Assembly (NCBI GenBank): GCA_046051225.1
Contig: JBJOOR010000011.1
Span: 1-64,000 of the forward strand
Length of the DNA: 64,000 nucleotides
Direction: 5' to 3'
Origin: CAIODY01 sp046051225
GTDB lineage: Bacteria > Bacteroidota > Bacteroidia > Chitinophagales > CAIODY01
Shown here: one piece after another, positions 19,745 to 29,123 of the stretch
Position numbering within the stretch: the stretch's first letter is position 1
Layout: the number at the start of each line of letters is the position of its first letter
Translations under genes and position numbers: made by a program
The notes under the pieces: generated by a model
Database searches by the model: none
Told to the model about the DNA's origin: nothing
The model's input: the letters and a program-made list of their open reading frames with translations, nothing else

Positions 19745-20452
19745 TTAGTTTTTAGGTGGTTTTAATTCATCTACATCTTTAGCCAATTCTTTAAGCAGGC
19801 TTACTATATCGTGTTGCAATTTATTTACCGAAATACTATCGGTGCCATCATACACCCCTCTAATAATACGATGATTATCTACCAATACTAATTTTTCGCT
19901 ATGGTCAAAAGTTTCGGGGCCATCGGCTTGTACAGCCAAGAAATAGCTATTTTTACACAATTGATATAATTGCTCTCTATCGCCAGTTACAAAGCTCCAT
20001 TTACGTTCATCAGCACCAAATTTTTTCATATATGCTTTTAATCGTTGTATGCTATCATGTTCAGGGTCTACCGTATGCGATATAATGCGTACATATTTTA
20101 CTCGGCTATATTCCTCTTGTATTTTCAATAAATTCCGGGTCATTTTGGGGCATATAGTAGCACATGAACAAAAAAAGAAATTGGCTACATATATCTTATT
20201 TTTAAATGAATCGTTGGTTATTATTTGCCCATTTTCATCTATTAATTTAAAATTGGCTATGGTATGAAATACTTTTACCGAATCGAATATTTTTTTACCA
20301 TTTTTTATATACGAAGTATCTTTCATCATTGGATAAAATAGCTTAGGCAATGGCTGGGGCAAACCCAAAAAAACATTGTAATAAAGCCAAAACCCAATGG
20401 GTACTAACACTGCTATAATTAACCCTAAAAAAGCATTTTTTTTATTTCCCAT
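19745..20452 (-). CDS. SCO1/SenC-type copper chaperone
   Basis: 235 residues. One N-terminal membrane anchor (LGLIIAVLVPIGFWLYYNVF) precedes a thioredoxin-fold domain. The copper-binding CxxxC is Cys97 and Cys101 in CATICPKM, with the extra Cys95 just before it, and the third copper ligand is His184 in FDHSEKLVLVD. SCO proteins deliver or reduce copper for the CuA site of cytochrome c oxidase, facing the periplasm. It is the first gene of a two-gene operon with DUF420. Confidence 0.9.
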   Translation of the reverse strand: MGNKKNAFLGLIIAVLVPIGFWLYYNVFLGLPQPLPKLFYPMMKDTSYIKNGKKIFDSVKVFHTIANFKLIDENGQIITNDSFKNKIYVANFFFCSCATICPKMTRNLLKIQEEYSRVKYVRIISHTVDPEHDSIQRLKAYMKKFGADERKWSFVTGDREQLYQLCKNSYFLAVQADGPETFDHSEKLVLVDNHRIIRGVYDGTDSISVNKLQHDIVSLLKELAKDVDELKPPKN

Positions 20453-20474
20453 TATTAAAATTTTTATTAGGAAA

Positions 20475-20482
20475 CAAAGGTA
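20475..20482 (-). promoter_or_regulatory. -7 box of the SCO-DUF420 operon
   Basis: The minus strand reads TACCTTTG, an exact TAnnTTTG match 22 bp before the SCO start. No TTG lies at the usual distance upstream. Confidence 0.45.
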
Positions 20483-20678
20483 GTGATAGAAAGTTTTTAG
20501 CCGATGATTTTATGGATTAATAATTATTTAAACTATTAACATTTAATTTTAATATGCCAATACTTCGGTACAAACCATTCCCAAGCACACAAATTAGGAA
20601 GGCGACAACAACAAACAGCTTATCGTTTAAGGAAACCGTCCAGCTCTAATCTAAAGATTGGAATGACGTTCGGAAATT

Positions 20679-21554
20679 TTAATACAAAAGCTTTTTAAGT
20701 TGCATTAATTCATCATATTTCAGTTGGTCGTTTTGCAATTTAAAATCATCGGCAGTTTGCAAAATAAGTTCCGAAATTAACTCAATATTATTAGCAGGGT
20801 TAAAATATTTATCTTTGGGCTCGGTTCTTAGTTTATGTAAATATTCAATTATTTGCGGCCTATTAAATATAGCGCCTTGGTTATAAGGATTAACATAAAA
20901 CAATATATCCTGTGCATTTATATAACCTGTATTTTGTTGAAATACATCGGTATCAACAAAGCATACTACAAAATGATTTTTTAAACATACGCCATAAATT
21001 GGCATACGCAATTGTTGGGCTATTAATAAATACAATAATCCTAACCCAATTTGATTACCTTTTTTTGTTTCTAAATTGTAGGTAATAAAATTGTTTTTAG
21101 GGTCTTTAGTTTGTAATAAATTAGCATGAAACTGTTGATGTTTAAAAAAAATAAGATTAAATACTCTTACTTGCTCAATAGGTGTAAGCTGTTGGTTTAA
21201 TTCAATCCAAATTTCTTTTTTAAGTATTTCTAGCTTATCGGTAATTGTATTTTCGGGTGCATCAGGATAATAAAATTTATTAAAAATTATTATTCCCTTT
21301 TGCAAATTATCTGATTCGTTTAAAGCCCAAGTTTTTAATTCATTTTTTAATGAATCAAATTGAATGGTATGAATTAAAGTTTCTAATCGGGTTTGTACTA
21401 AATCATCTACATTATGTTCCCATTCATCCTCTAACTGCGGAATTACTTCGGGGCCAAATTCGCAAAGCTTTGCAAACACATTATTGTACACTTCTTCATC
21501 AGGGTCATCCAATAATGAGATAAGCGATTTATATGGAGTTGATTTACGCATCAA
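20679..21554 (-). CDS. SirB1-like transglutaminase-fold protein
   Basis: 291 residues with no signal peptide. A HEAT-like helical start (KSLISLLDDPDEEVYNNVFAKL) is followed by the SirB1 N-terminal/transglutaminase-like region: LTPIEQVRVFNLIFFKHQQF, then NQIGLGLLYLLIAQQLRMPIYGV and KNHFVVCFVD. In active transglutaminases a Cys would sit where GNQIGLGLLY lies, and here it is absent, so catalysis is doubtful; the later His-Asp part is still recognisable. It starts 3 bp after the stop of the giant PKD gene and is almost certainly cotranscribed with it. Confidence 0.75.
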   Translation of the reverse strand: MMRKSTPYKSLISLLDDPDEEVYNNVFAKLCEFGPEVIPQLEDEWEHNVDDLVQTRLETLIHTIQFDSLKNELKTWALNESDNLQKGIIIFNKFYYPDAPENTITDKLEILKKEIWIELNQQLTPIEQVRVFNLIFFKHQQFHANLLQTKDPKNNFITYNLETKKGNQIGLGLLYLLIAQQLRMPIYGVCLKNHFVVCFVDTDVFQQNTGYINAQDILFYVNPYNQGAIFNRPQIIEYLHKLRTEPKDKYFNPANNIELISELILQTADDFKLQNDQLKYDELMQLKKLLY

Positions 21555-21557
21555 TAA

Positions 21558-24500
21558 TTATTTGATAACTGTAAAATTGCCCGATAAAGGAAATACGCTT
21601 CCGTTTGAACAAAGTACCTGCATTTGATACATATATACATCATTGCCTACCACAGTTCCATTTTTTGTTCCATCCCAACCATAGTTTGCATCATTAATAG
21701 GGAAATGTTCTTGATTAAATAATTCATCGCCCCAGCGATTGTAAATCCGTAAAAACACAATTTCTTTAATCCCTCTGCCTTGAATAAAAAATCTTGAATT
21801 AATATTTGATGATGGTTGATTTGGCTCGAATGCATTAGGCACATAAATAGAATTATTTTTATCGCACAATACAAAGATGGAAACATCAGCCGAATCTTTA
21901 CAACCATATTCATCCGTCATGGTAATAGAATAAGTGGTATTAACTTCGGGTGCTACAATAATGTTTTTATCCGAATCGCTACCCATAATTCCGATAGATG
22001 GTTTCCAAATAAAATGCGCCAAATTAGTAGATGGCTTAGCCGTTATTGAACGCTGCTGCCCACCAAAAATGGTATAGGTATTTGGATCGATAATTACATG
22101 AGGTTTAGGAAATACATACACATATACATTAACCGATGCCGAATCGCAATCGCCATTAATAATTACCCTAAACGAATCTGTTTTAGTGGCTGTATAAACT
22201 AAATTAGGCTTGGTAGATACTAATGTGTTATTACTTAATTGATACCATTCATAACTAATACCGCCTTGTGCATACAAATTAATATCAGCACCTACACATA
22301 CGGCTGTATCATGCCCTGCCAAAGGAACCAACAAGCCTTTTACGGTAATAGTTACTTGGGCAGTATCTACACATCCATAAGCATTTGTTTGTTGTAAAAA
22401 ATAAGTATTAGTAACCAATGGCACAATAGCAGGACGGGCCACTGTATTACTTGGCGAATAAACACTACCACCTGCTGGGCTATACCAATTGTAGGTCATT
22501 CCGCCAGCAGGCGCACAACCTATAAGTGCTACAACACCAGGGCATACAGAATCATTTGCTCCAGCACATGCAACAGGAATTGGGAATACATTAAATGTAT
22601 CTGTTCGAGAACTTACACAACCAAACGCTGTGGTTAACGAATAAGTAGTAATATAATTTGAAACAAATGTGCTACTTAAATTTGTGTAAATTTTAGGCAC
22701 ATTAGTAGGCGCAACTGCTGAACTGTAATTGGTATTATCGCCAAAATTCAAATCATAATTAGAAATAGGAACTATTGAAATAGAACTATCTGTAAAGCTT
22801 GTAAGCAAAGGATTACAAGAAGATTGTGCCCCTAATAATAAATGAACTTGTGGCAATGATGATATGCAAATAGTAGTATTACTAGTATCAGCACAAGCAA
22901 ATTGATTAACTAAAATTAATATAGGCTGATAACAAGTATCGCCCAATAAAGCAGGCAATGTAAATGTGTGTGCAGGATTTGGAAAATTGCCCGGACCTGT
23001 TTGTGGTGTTCCATCATTCCAACGCCATACAAAGTTTACACCCGAATTTGGTGTAGATGTGCTAGAGAATGCAACAACACCACTATTGCCGCAAATAGAA
23101 TCATGATTTACGCCAAAATTTGCCAACGGAATTGGATATACAGAAAGCGTATCATACAAAGTATCATTACAACCATATATGGTTGAAATTTGATAAGTAA
23201 TAAAAAATTGTCGAACCAATGTATTACTTGAATTAGTGAATACATGATTCAAACTAATAGGTTGCGAAACCGAAGAGTATGGTGCACTTCCATCACCAAA
23301 ATCTAAACTATAATTTGCTATCAATGCCGTTGAAATACTATTATCAGTAAAATCAACACTTAATGGATTACACGAAGATTTGGTACTTAAAGTTAAGCCA
23401 ATATGTGGTGCTGCCGAAATACAAACTTGATGCATAACGCTATCAATACATCCCGAAGAATTTCGGATAATTAATTTTACTTGATAGCAAGTATCTACTA
23501 CACCAGTTGGTCGGGCAAATGTATGTGTAACAGCTGATAAACTGCCTGCTGAAATATTAGGCGTTCCATCACCAAATTTCCACTGCCATGTAATACCGCT
23601 ATTTGGTATAGATGTGCTATGGAAATTAACAACACCGCTATTACCACAAATTAAATTTGTACTTGATGTAAAGGCTGCTGTTAAACTTGGCAATACCAAA
23701 ATGCTTTGCATAGTTGAAGTATCTTTACAACCATGTTTCGAGCTATCAATAAGTACAATTGTGTAAGTGCCTGCGCCTGCTGTAAAACAATATTGTGCAT
23801 TAGTAGTGGTAGCAAAAGAAGGTAAATTAGGAAAACTTAAATACCATTTATAGCCACCTAATGTATCAGGATTGATAGATGTATTTATAAAGTTAGCACA
23901 TTGATTAATACAAATTGTATCGGGTAAAATATTGAATGAAGCTGTTGGATATGGATGAATACGAATAAAAGGTTTTACAATAGTATCCTTGCAACCAAAT
24001 GTAGATTGAATAATCAATCGCATACTATATGTACCTGGTGTTGAAATAGTAATGGTAGGTGTAATAGTTGTATAGTTAGCAAATACATTACCACTGGCAT
24101 CAAATATTGTCCATTTATATTTAGTATTATCAATAGGATAAAGTGTAGCAAATGAAGAATCAATCATCGTTACAGTGCCTTTGCCACAAAAATCATACAC
24201 GTATGGTGTCCAACTAAAATTAGCAGTTGGTCCATCAATATGTACAGTGTCTTGCACAGGATAACTACAACCAATACCATCATCAATAAATGCTTGAACT
24301 AATTGATGTCCAGCAAAAGAATATTTATGACAGAAATTATAAACACCCGATGCTTGAAAAGGCAATGCCTGAAACGAGCCATCAGAAAATTTAATAATTG
24401 GAGCCATGGCAGAATTGGTAACTAATTGGCAGCATACCGTATCACCCACACAAGCATATACATTACTGCAATTTAATCTACCAATTGGACCAGCAACGTG

Positions 24501-27500
24501 TAAGTTTTTGCAAATAGAATCTGAACAACCAGTTGCACTAATTGCATTCCAACATAATTTATAATCGGCAGGATAACCAATAGGAATAGCTATTTTATTG
24601 GGAATACCTCCTTGATTTTTATAATACGTAAATGTTTGATAAAAATTAATTGGAGCCGAACTCATTGAAATAATCAATTGGTCGTAAGCACCTACCGAAT
24701 TATTGGTAAGTGTATCAAAAGTACCAGGGCACGAAATAGAATCTCTACCAGAAAAAGATGCTAATGGATTTTGTACATGAATTTTAATACAGGTATCTTT
24801 TATACAGCCATAAATATTGTATAAATGTAGATTAATATAATAATCGCCACCTACAATAAACGTATAAGAAAAATTAGAATTGGTAGATAAGCAAGTGGTG
24901 TTTTGATTGCAAAAACCAGCACTAACCGACCAACATCTTGTAGTAACCAAACCTGCGGTACAATCAGTAAAATTAACTGTTGAGCCTAAACAAACAATTG
25001 TATCAATAAAACCTCCAATACATGGATCCATGCCAACAACCGTTGGTGTAGCAATAAATCCAACTTCTTTACAACCAATATTATCTGTAAGTTCATAATA
25101 CACGTTTGCATTTTGAACTGCTCTGAAACAATGCGTATAACTTGTCCAAGCACCATGAATAACTTGCGAAGTACCATCGCCAAATGATAAATAGGTTGAA
25201 TCGGGTACACCACCGCAATACACCGTATTATTGGTAAGTACCAAACAAATACCACAAGAATTTGTAAGTTGTGACAGCGTAATATTTGGAGTAATTTTAT
25301 GAAAAGTAACAACCTTTGTTGTAGAATCAACACAGGTTTTTGATGAGTTAGAAATTTTTAATTTTACAATATATGATTTTCCACAAGTATCATATTTATG
25401 ACAAGGATTACGCAAAATAGATGTTTTACCATCACCAAATGTCCAATTGATAAAGGGAGGTGGCGGATTAGAAGGTGAACTATTTGTAGAAGAAAAACAA
25501 AAAGTTGGTGAACATTGCTGCAATGTAGTAGGTGCTACCAAATCTATTTGAGCTCGAATTGGAAATACTTGTACTGTTTTTATTGTAGTATCTGGTGGGC
25601 AATTACTTGATATATTTTTTGTAATCATAGTAACCGTGTATGAACCTGTGTTGCAAAAACAATGTGTAAATATTGGGTATGCTCCGTTGGGGGCTACAGC
25701 AAAATTATAGGATACAGGTGCACCACAAGAACCGCTATTTACTATAAAAGTAATATGAGTTGAGTCGGTTGGTGGCGGATATACTTTAAATTTAGATCTT
25801 ATAGTTACACATAAGTTTGATAATGTTCCTGTATTAGTGCAGCTTAACGAATCGCTAAAATCTCCTAATATACCGTTAATCAAAACTGCACGTGGCACCA
25901 CCAAAGTATCTGAACAACCATTGTTTACAATCACATAGTGAGCATCAAAATGACCTGTATCATCAAAACATACTCTTGGGCTATCGCATACAAAGCTTTG
26001 TACCACAGGCTGTTGATCACCTGGCTTAGTAAAATACCAATGACAAACTTTTAGCACACAAGATGGAGAACTATTAGGTGGTGGAATTAATCCAGGAACA
26101 TTAGGATTCACTTGAACACATGCATTTTTATGAACTAAACATTGAACTGGGGGCGACATACTAACAACAGGTGGTAACTTATGACCAATCTTTATTACCT
26201 TATATCTTGAAATGGTATCAACGCAAGCAAAGCCACTTGCAGAAAAAGCAATATGAGTAATTTTCAGCGAATAACAAGTATCAATATTACAATGAAATAA
26301 ATGTTGAATTGTATCTTGTGTAGTAGTAATAACGGGTGTTCCATCGCCAAAATCATATATATAAAGTGAATCATTTCCTGGAATAACTTGAATTTTTGAA
26401 ACAATAGTATCGCATCCATTTAATTTCGATATGATTAGATTTCCATTCGGTTTTTGTTGAGAAATTGTAATTGAATCAATTGCACAACAACCACCATTAG
26501 CGGCGCTTTGGCATGTTTTCAAATAAATGAGAAGGCTTCCGAAATTTGGATATGTATAACAAAAATTTGTTGTGGTACTTAATGGGGTACCAATTGGTGC
26601 ACCAATAAACCATTGATAAGTTGTACCTGGTAAATTATTGGCAGGGGTACTAGCGCTAAAACAAAATTGATGACCAGCAGAACAATAACTTGCCAAAGTT
26701 GGCGGCGTTAAACTAATATGTGCGGTTGGCGATGGCATTATGGTAACTTGAAAACAGCCGTTGTAAGTAACTGTACAATTATTACACAAATTGGTAACTT
26801 GATTATTTTGAAAACAAATATTGTACGTAACTGGAATTGAAGTGCCACATGGAATTGAATATACGCCTGGTTGAGTTGATGTAATTTGCCCTAATACAAT
26901 GGGCGAACCACCCACACCTACTGGCGTTGCTACCAAAATACCTTTAATTACACATACTGGATTTGAAATAGGATTTGAACTAGCATTAAGTGTAACTGTA
27001 AATGATTGCCCACAGCATGTTTGCGTAACATTTGCTGATAAACTTGTAACTGCTACACCTTGCAAACAAACTGCATTAATTAACTGTGCTGTATCTGAAC
27101 AACCAGTAATCGAATCTTTTACAGCTACTATTACATCATGACATCCATAAGTATTAAATGTATGATTAATGTTAGCTGCCGATGATGATGGCCCATTTAC
27201 CGCAGCAAATGGAGGAAATGATGAAGGTGGAAACCACCACGAATAAATTCCATTCCCAATTAATGATGTTGATGCAGCATGCAATGAAACCGTTGATGGC
27301 GCTATACATGTATTGCCTCCTGTTACAGATAATGTTGCCTTTGGATTACATGGCACACTTACAAAACAAGGCTTACTTACCACTTTTGTACAGCCGTGTG
27401 CATCAACTACTGACATGGTAATAGTATAACAAGGCGGAAAAGTATTTTTGCATGCATATGTATGTGTTACAGCTGTTGAGCCCGATGTGGTTTGATTTGC

Positions 27501-28013
27501 ATTATCGCCATAATACCAAGTAATAGGCCCAAATGGTGCAGTACCAGAACTTATATTTGGAGTAAATGTGGTAGTTAATGAGCCACAGCTAAGTGTATCA
27601 GAAGCTGTAAAATTTGGTTGAGGAATAGGATACACCTTAGCAATACAGGTACAAAATGAATCTTTCTGTCCAGTTGCCCTGTTTATTAAAGTCAAACAAA
27701 GCTTGTACGAACCATATACCGTTAATGAATAGCCAGTGCCTGTAGATGCTGCCGCACCGCCCTTTGCAGTAATAAAACTAATCCCCCATGGTGCAGCACA
27801 ATTTAAATTATTGCTGATTTGCAATCGCCAAATAGCTGAATCATAAGTACCCGAAGAACAATTGTTTATCTGAATAAAAAAAGGACCACATTGCGCTACG
27901 GGGAATGTTTGCCCCGATACTGCACTGAAACAAGCAATTGGCGCTTGTGCTCTTACATTTGAATTAATAAATACTACAAACAATAAACTTAAAATCAAGT
28001 AGATTTTCCGCAT
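21558..28013 (-). CDS. Giant multi-PKD protein with T9SS type B (gliding-type) sorting domain
   Basis: I use ATG 28013 (MRKIYLILSLLFVVF, signal peptidase site before QAPIACF); an in-frame start at 28070 would add 19 residues ahead of the signal peptide. The 2,151-residue product is a chain of PKD-like domains recognisable by strands such as WTFGDGKTS, WKFGDGTPN and LDFGDGSAP, most with paired cysteines. It ends in a T9SS type B domain: FIQGRGIKEIVFLRIYNRWG, GWDGTKNG, VGNDVYMYQM and SGNFTVIK. It is likely a surface adhesin or fibre protein, exported by T9SS and possibly linked to gliding. Individual domains cannot be assigned a ligand. Confidence 0.92.
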   Translation of the reverse strand: MRKIYLILSLLFVVFINSNVRAQAPIACFSAVSGQTFPVAQCGPFFIQINNCSSGTYDSAIWRLQISNNLNCAAPWGISFITAKGGAAASTGTGYSLTVYGSYKLCLTLINRATGQKDSFCTCIAKVYPIPQPNFTASDTLSCGSLTTTFTPNISSGTAPFGPITWYYGDNANQTTSGSTAVTHTYACKNTFPPCYTITMSVVDAHGCTKVVSKPCFVSVPCNPKATLSVTGGNTCIAPSTVSLHAASTSLIGNGIYSWWFPPSSFPPFAAVNGPSSSAANINHTFNTYGCHDVIVAVKDSITGCSDTAQLINAVCLQGVAVTSLSANVTQTCCGQSFTVTLNASSNPISNPVCVIKGILVATPVGVGGSPIVLGQITSTQPGVYSIPCGTSIPVTYNICFQNNQVTNLCNNCTVTYNGCFQVTIMPSPTAHISLTPPTLASYCSAGHQFCFSASTPANNLPGTTYQWFIGAPIGTPLSTTTNFCYTYPNFGSLLIYLKTCQSAANGGCCAIDSITISQQKPNGNLIISKLNGCDTIVSKIQVIPGNDSLYIYDFGDGTPVITTTQDTIQHLFHCNIDTCYSLKITHIAFSASGFACVDTISRYKVIKIGHKLPPVVSMSPPVQCLVHKNACVQVNPNVPGLIPPPNSSPSCVLKVCHWYFTKPGDQQPVVQSFVCDSPRVCFDDTGHFDAHYVIVNNGCSDTLVVPRAVLINGILGDFSDSLSCTNTGTLSNLCVTIRSKFKVYPPPTDSTHITFIVNSGSCGAPVSYNFAVAPNGAYPIFTHCFCNTGSYTVTMITKNISSNCPPDTTIKTVQVFPIRAQIDLVAPTTLQQCSPTFCFSSTNSSPSNPPPPFINWTFGDGKTSILRNPCHKYDTCGKSYIVKLKISNSSKTCVDSTTKVVTFHKITPNITLSQLTNSCGICLVLTNNTVYCGGVPDSTYLSFGDGTSQVIHGAWTSYTHCFRAVQNANVYYELTDNIGCKEVGFIATPTVVGMDPCIGGFIDTIVCLGSTVNFTDCTAGLVTTRCWSVSAGFCNQNTTCLSTNSNFSYTFIVGGDYYINLHLYNIYGCIKDTCIKIHVQNPLASFSGRDSISCPGTFDTLTNNSVGAYDQLIISMSSAPINFYQTFTYYKNQGGIPNKIAIPIGYPADYKLCWNAISATGCSDSICKNLHVAGPIGRLNCSNVYACVGDTVCCQLVTNSAMAPIIKFSDGSFQALPFQASGVYNFCHKYSFAGHQLVQAFIDDGIGCSYPVQDTVHIDGPTANFSWTPYVYDFCGKGTVTMIDSSFATLYPIDNTKYKWTIFDASGNVFANYTTITPTITISTPGTYSMRLIIQSTFGCKDTIVKPFIRIHPYPTASFNILPDTICINQCANFINTSINPDTLGGYKWYLSFPNLPSFATTTNAQYCFTAGAGTYTIVLIDSSKHGCKDTSTMQSILVLPSLTAAFTSSTNLICGNSGVVNFHSTSIPNSGITWQWKFGDGTPNISAGSLSAVTHTFARPTGVVDTCYQVKLIIRNSSGCIDSVMHQVCISAAPHIGLTLSTKSSCNPLSVDFTDNSISTALIANYSLDFGDGSAPYSSVSQPISLNHVFTNSSNTLVRQFFITYQISTIYGCNDTLYDTLSVYPIPLANFGVNHDSICGNSGVVAFSSTSTPNSGVNFVWRWNDGTPQTGPGNFPNPAHTFTLPALLGDTCYQPILILVNQFACADTSNTTICISSLPQVHLLLGAQSSCNPLLTSFTDSSISIVPISNYDLNFGDNTNYSSAVAPTNVPKIYTNLSSTFVSNYITTYSLTTAFGCVSSRTDTFNVFPIPVACAGANDSVCPGVVALIGCAPAGGMTYNWYSPAGGSVYSPSNTVARPAIVPLVTNTYFLQQTNAYGCVDTAQVTITVKGLLVPLAGHDTAVCVGADINLYAQGGISYEWYQLSNNTLVSTKPNLVYTATKTDSFRVIINGDCDSASVNVYVYVFPKPHVIIDPNTYTIFGGQQRSITAKPSTNLAHFIWKPSIGIMGSDSDKNIIVAPEVNTTYSITMTDEYGCKDSADVSIFVLCDKNNSIYVPNAFEPNQPSSNINSRFFIQGRGIKEIVFLRIYNRWGDELFNQEHFPINDANYGWDGTKNGTVVGNDVYMYQMQVLCSNGSVFPLSGNFTVIK
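22570..23665 (-). repeat. Two tandem ~540-bp coding repeats in the giant PKD gene
   Basis: Positions about 23665-23125 and 23110-22570 encode paired PKD units that share CGNSGVV at the start, then STSIPNSG/STSTPNSG, CISAAP/CISSLP, SSCNPL, and finish in YPIPLA or FPIPVA. These are more alike than other domains in the protein, suggesting a more recent unequal duplication. Ends are estimated by eye. Confidence 0.7.
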
Positions 28014-28311
28014 ACAAGGTTTTTTTGAATAAACTATAGATGAATGAACCAATAAAAAATGAGCTAGCAAAGTAGATGTTTATTAAACGTAAAACAATAA
28101 GTATTTCTACTTTACTAAAAAAAATAAAATCCGATATAAAAATAATACTTCTATTTATTAATTAATATTTTTTTGCAAACACTTTTCTGTTGAATAAAAG
28201 ATTTGCTAATAAAGTGTTTAATTCAATTAAAATCAATTTCAAGGTTTCAGATTTGCAACATTATTTGTATTTTGGCGGCTAATTAAATGAACCATACAAA
28301 TAATTGTATCC

Positions 28312-29070
28312 ATGTCTGATTGGAAAAAAAGTATCGACCTTACTAAATTACCGAAGCATATTGCCGTTATAATGGATGGCAATGGCAGATGGGCAAAACA
28401 ACAAGGTAATGCCCGAATATTTGGTCATGAAAATGGTGTTACATCTGTTCGAGATATTGCTGAAGGCTGCGCCGAAATTGGCATTGAGTATTGTACCCTA
28501 TATGCATTTAGTACCGAAAATTGGAACCGACCAAAAGACGAAGTAGATGCGTTAATGATGCTTTTAGTAAGCACTTTAAAAGGCGAATTAGAAACATTAA
28601 ATAAAAACAATATCAGCCTAAAAGCTATTGGCAATTTAGCATCATTGCCAAAAAGTTGCTATAATGAATTAATGGAAACTATTGACAAAACTAAAACTAA
28701 CACTAGATTAAATTTGGTGTTGGCACTAAGTTATAGTAGTTATTGGGAAATTACAGATGCTGTAAAAAAAATTGCAACTAAAGTAAAAAGCAATGAATTG
28801 CAAATTGAAAATATTACACCCGATATAGTAACTCAACATCTTCATACAGCATTATTTCCTAATCCTGAATTAATGATTAGAACCAGTGGCGAACATCGTC
28901 TTAGCAATTATTTATTATGGCAATTAGCCTATGCCGAGTTTTATTTTACAGATGTGTTATGGCCCGATTTTAGAAAAAAAGATTTGGCAGATGCCATTAT
29001 AGATTACCAGAATAGAGAAAGACGATTTGGCAAAACAAGTGAGCAAATTGCTGCAGAGCAAACACAATAA
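28312..29070 (+). CDS. uppS: Undecaprenyl diphosphate synthase
   Basis: 252 residues, the normal length. The catalytic block AVIMDGNGRWAKQQG (about residues 19-33) carries the essential Asp, followed by FGHENGV, YAFSTENW, and the C-terminal RTSGEHRLSNYLLWQ and AYAEFYFTDVLWPDF blocks. The enzyme adds isopentenyl diphosphate in cis to farnesyl diphosphate to make the C55 lipid carrier for peptidoglycan and surface polysaccharides. It starts an operon with bamA and an OmpH-like gene. The upstream region back to 28013 shows only a near-match to a -7 box (TATTTTG at 28268-28274). Confidence 0.97.
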   Translation: MSDWKKSIDLTKLPKHIAVIMDGNGRWAKQQGNARIFGHENGVTSVRDIAEGCAEIGIEYCTLYAFSTENWNRPKDEVDALMMLLVSTLKGELETLNKNNISLKAIGNLASLPKSCYNELMETIDKTKTNTRLNLVLALSYSSYWEITDAVKKIATKVKSNELQIENITPDIVTQHLHTALFPNPELMIRTSGEHRLSNYLLWQLAYAEFYFTDVLWPDFRKKDLADAIIDYQNRERRFGKTSEQIAAEQTQ

Positions 29071-29123
29071 TTTTGACTTTATCAAGTTTAATTGTTTTAA
29101 AAAAATTAAGAAAAATATACTAC

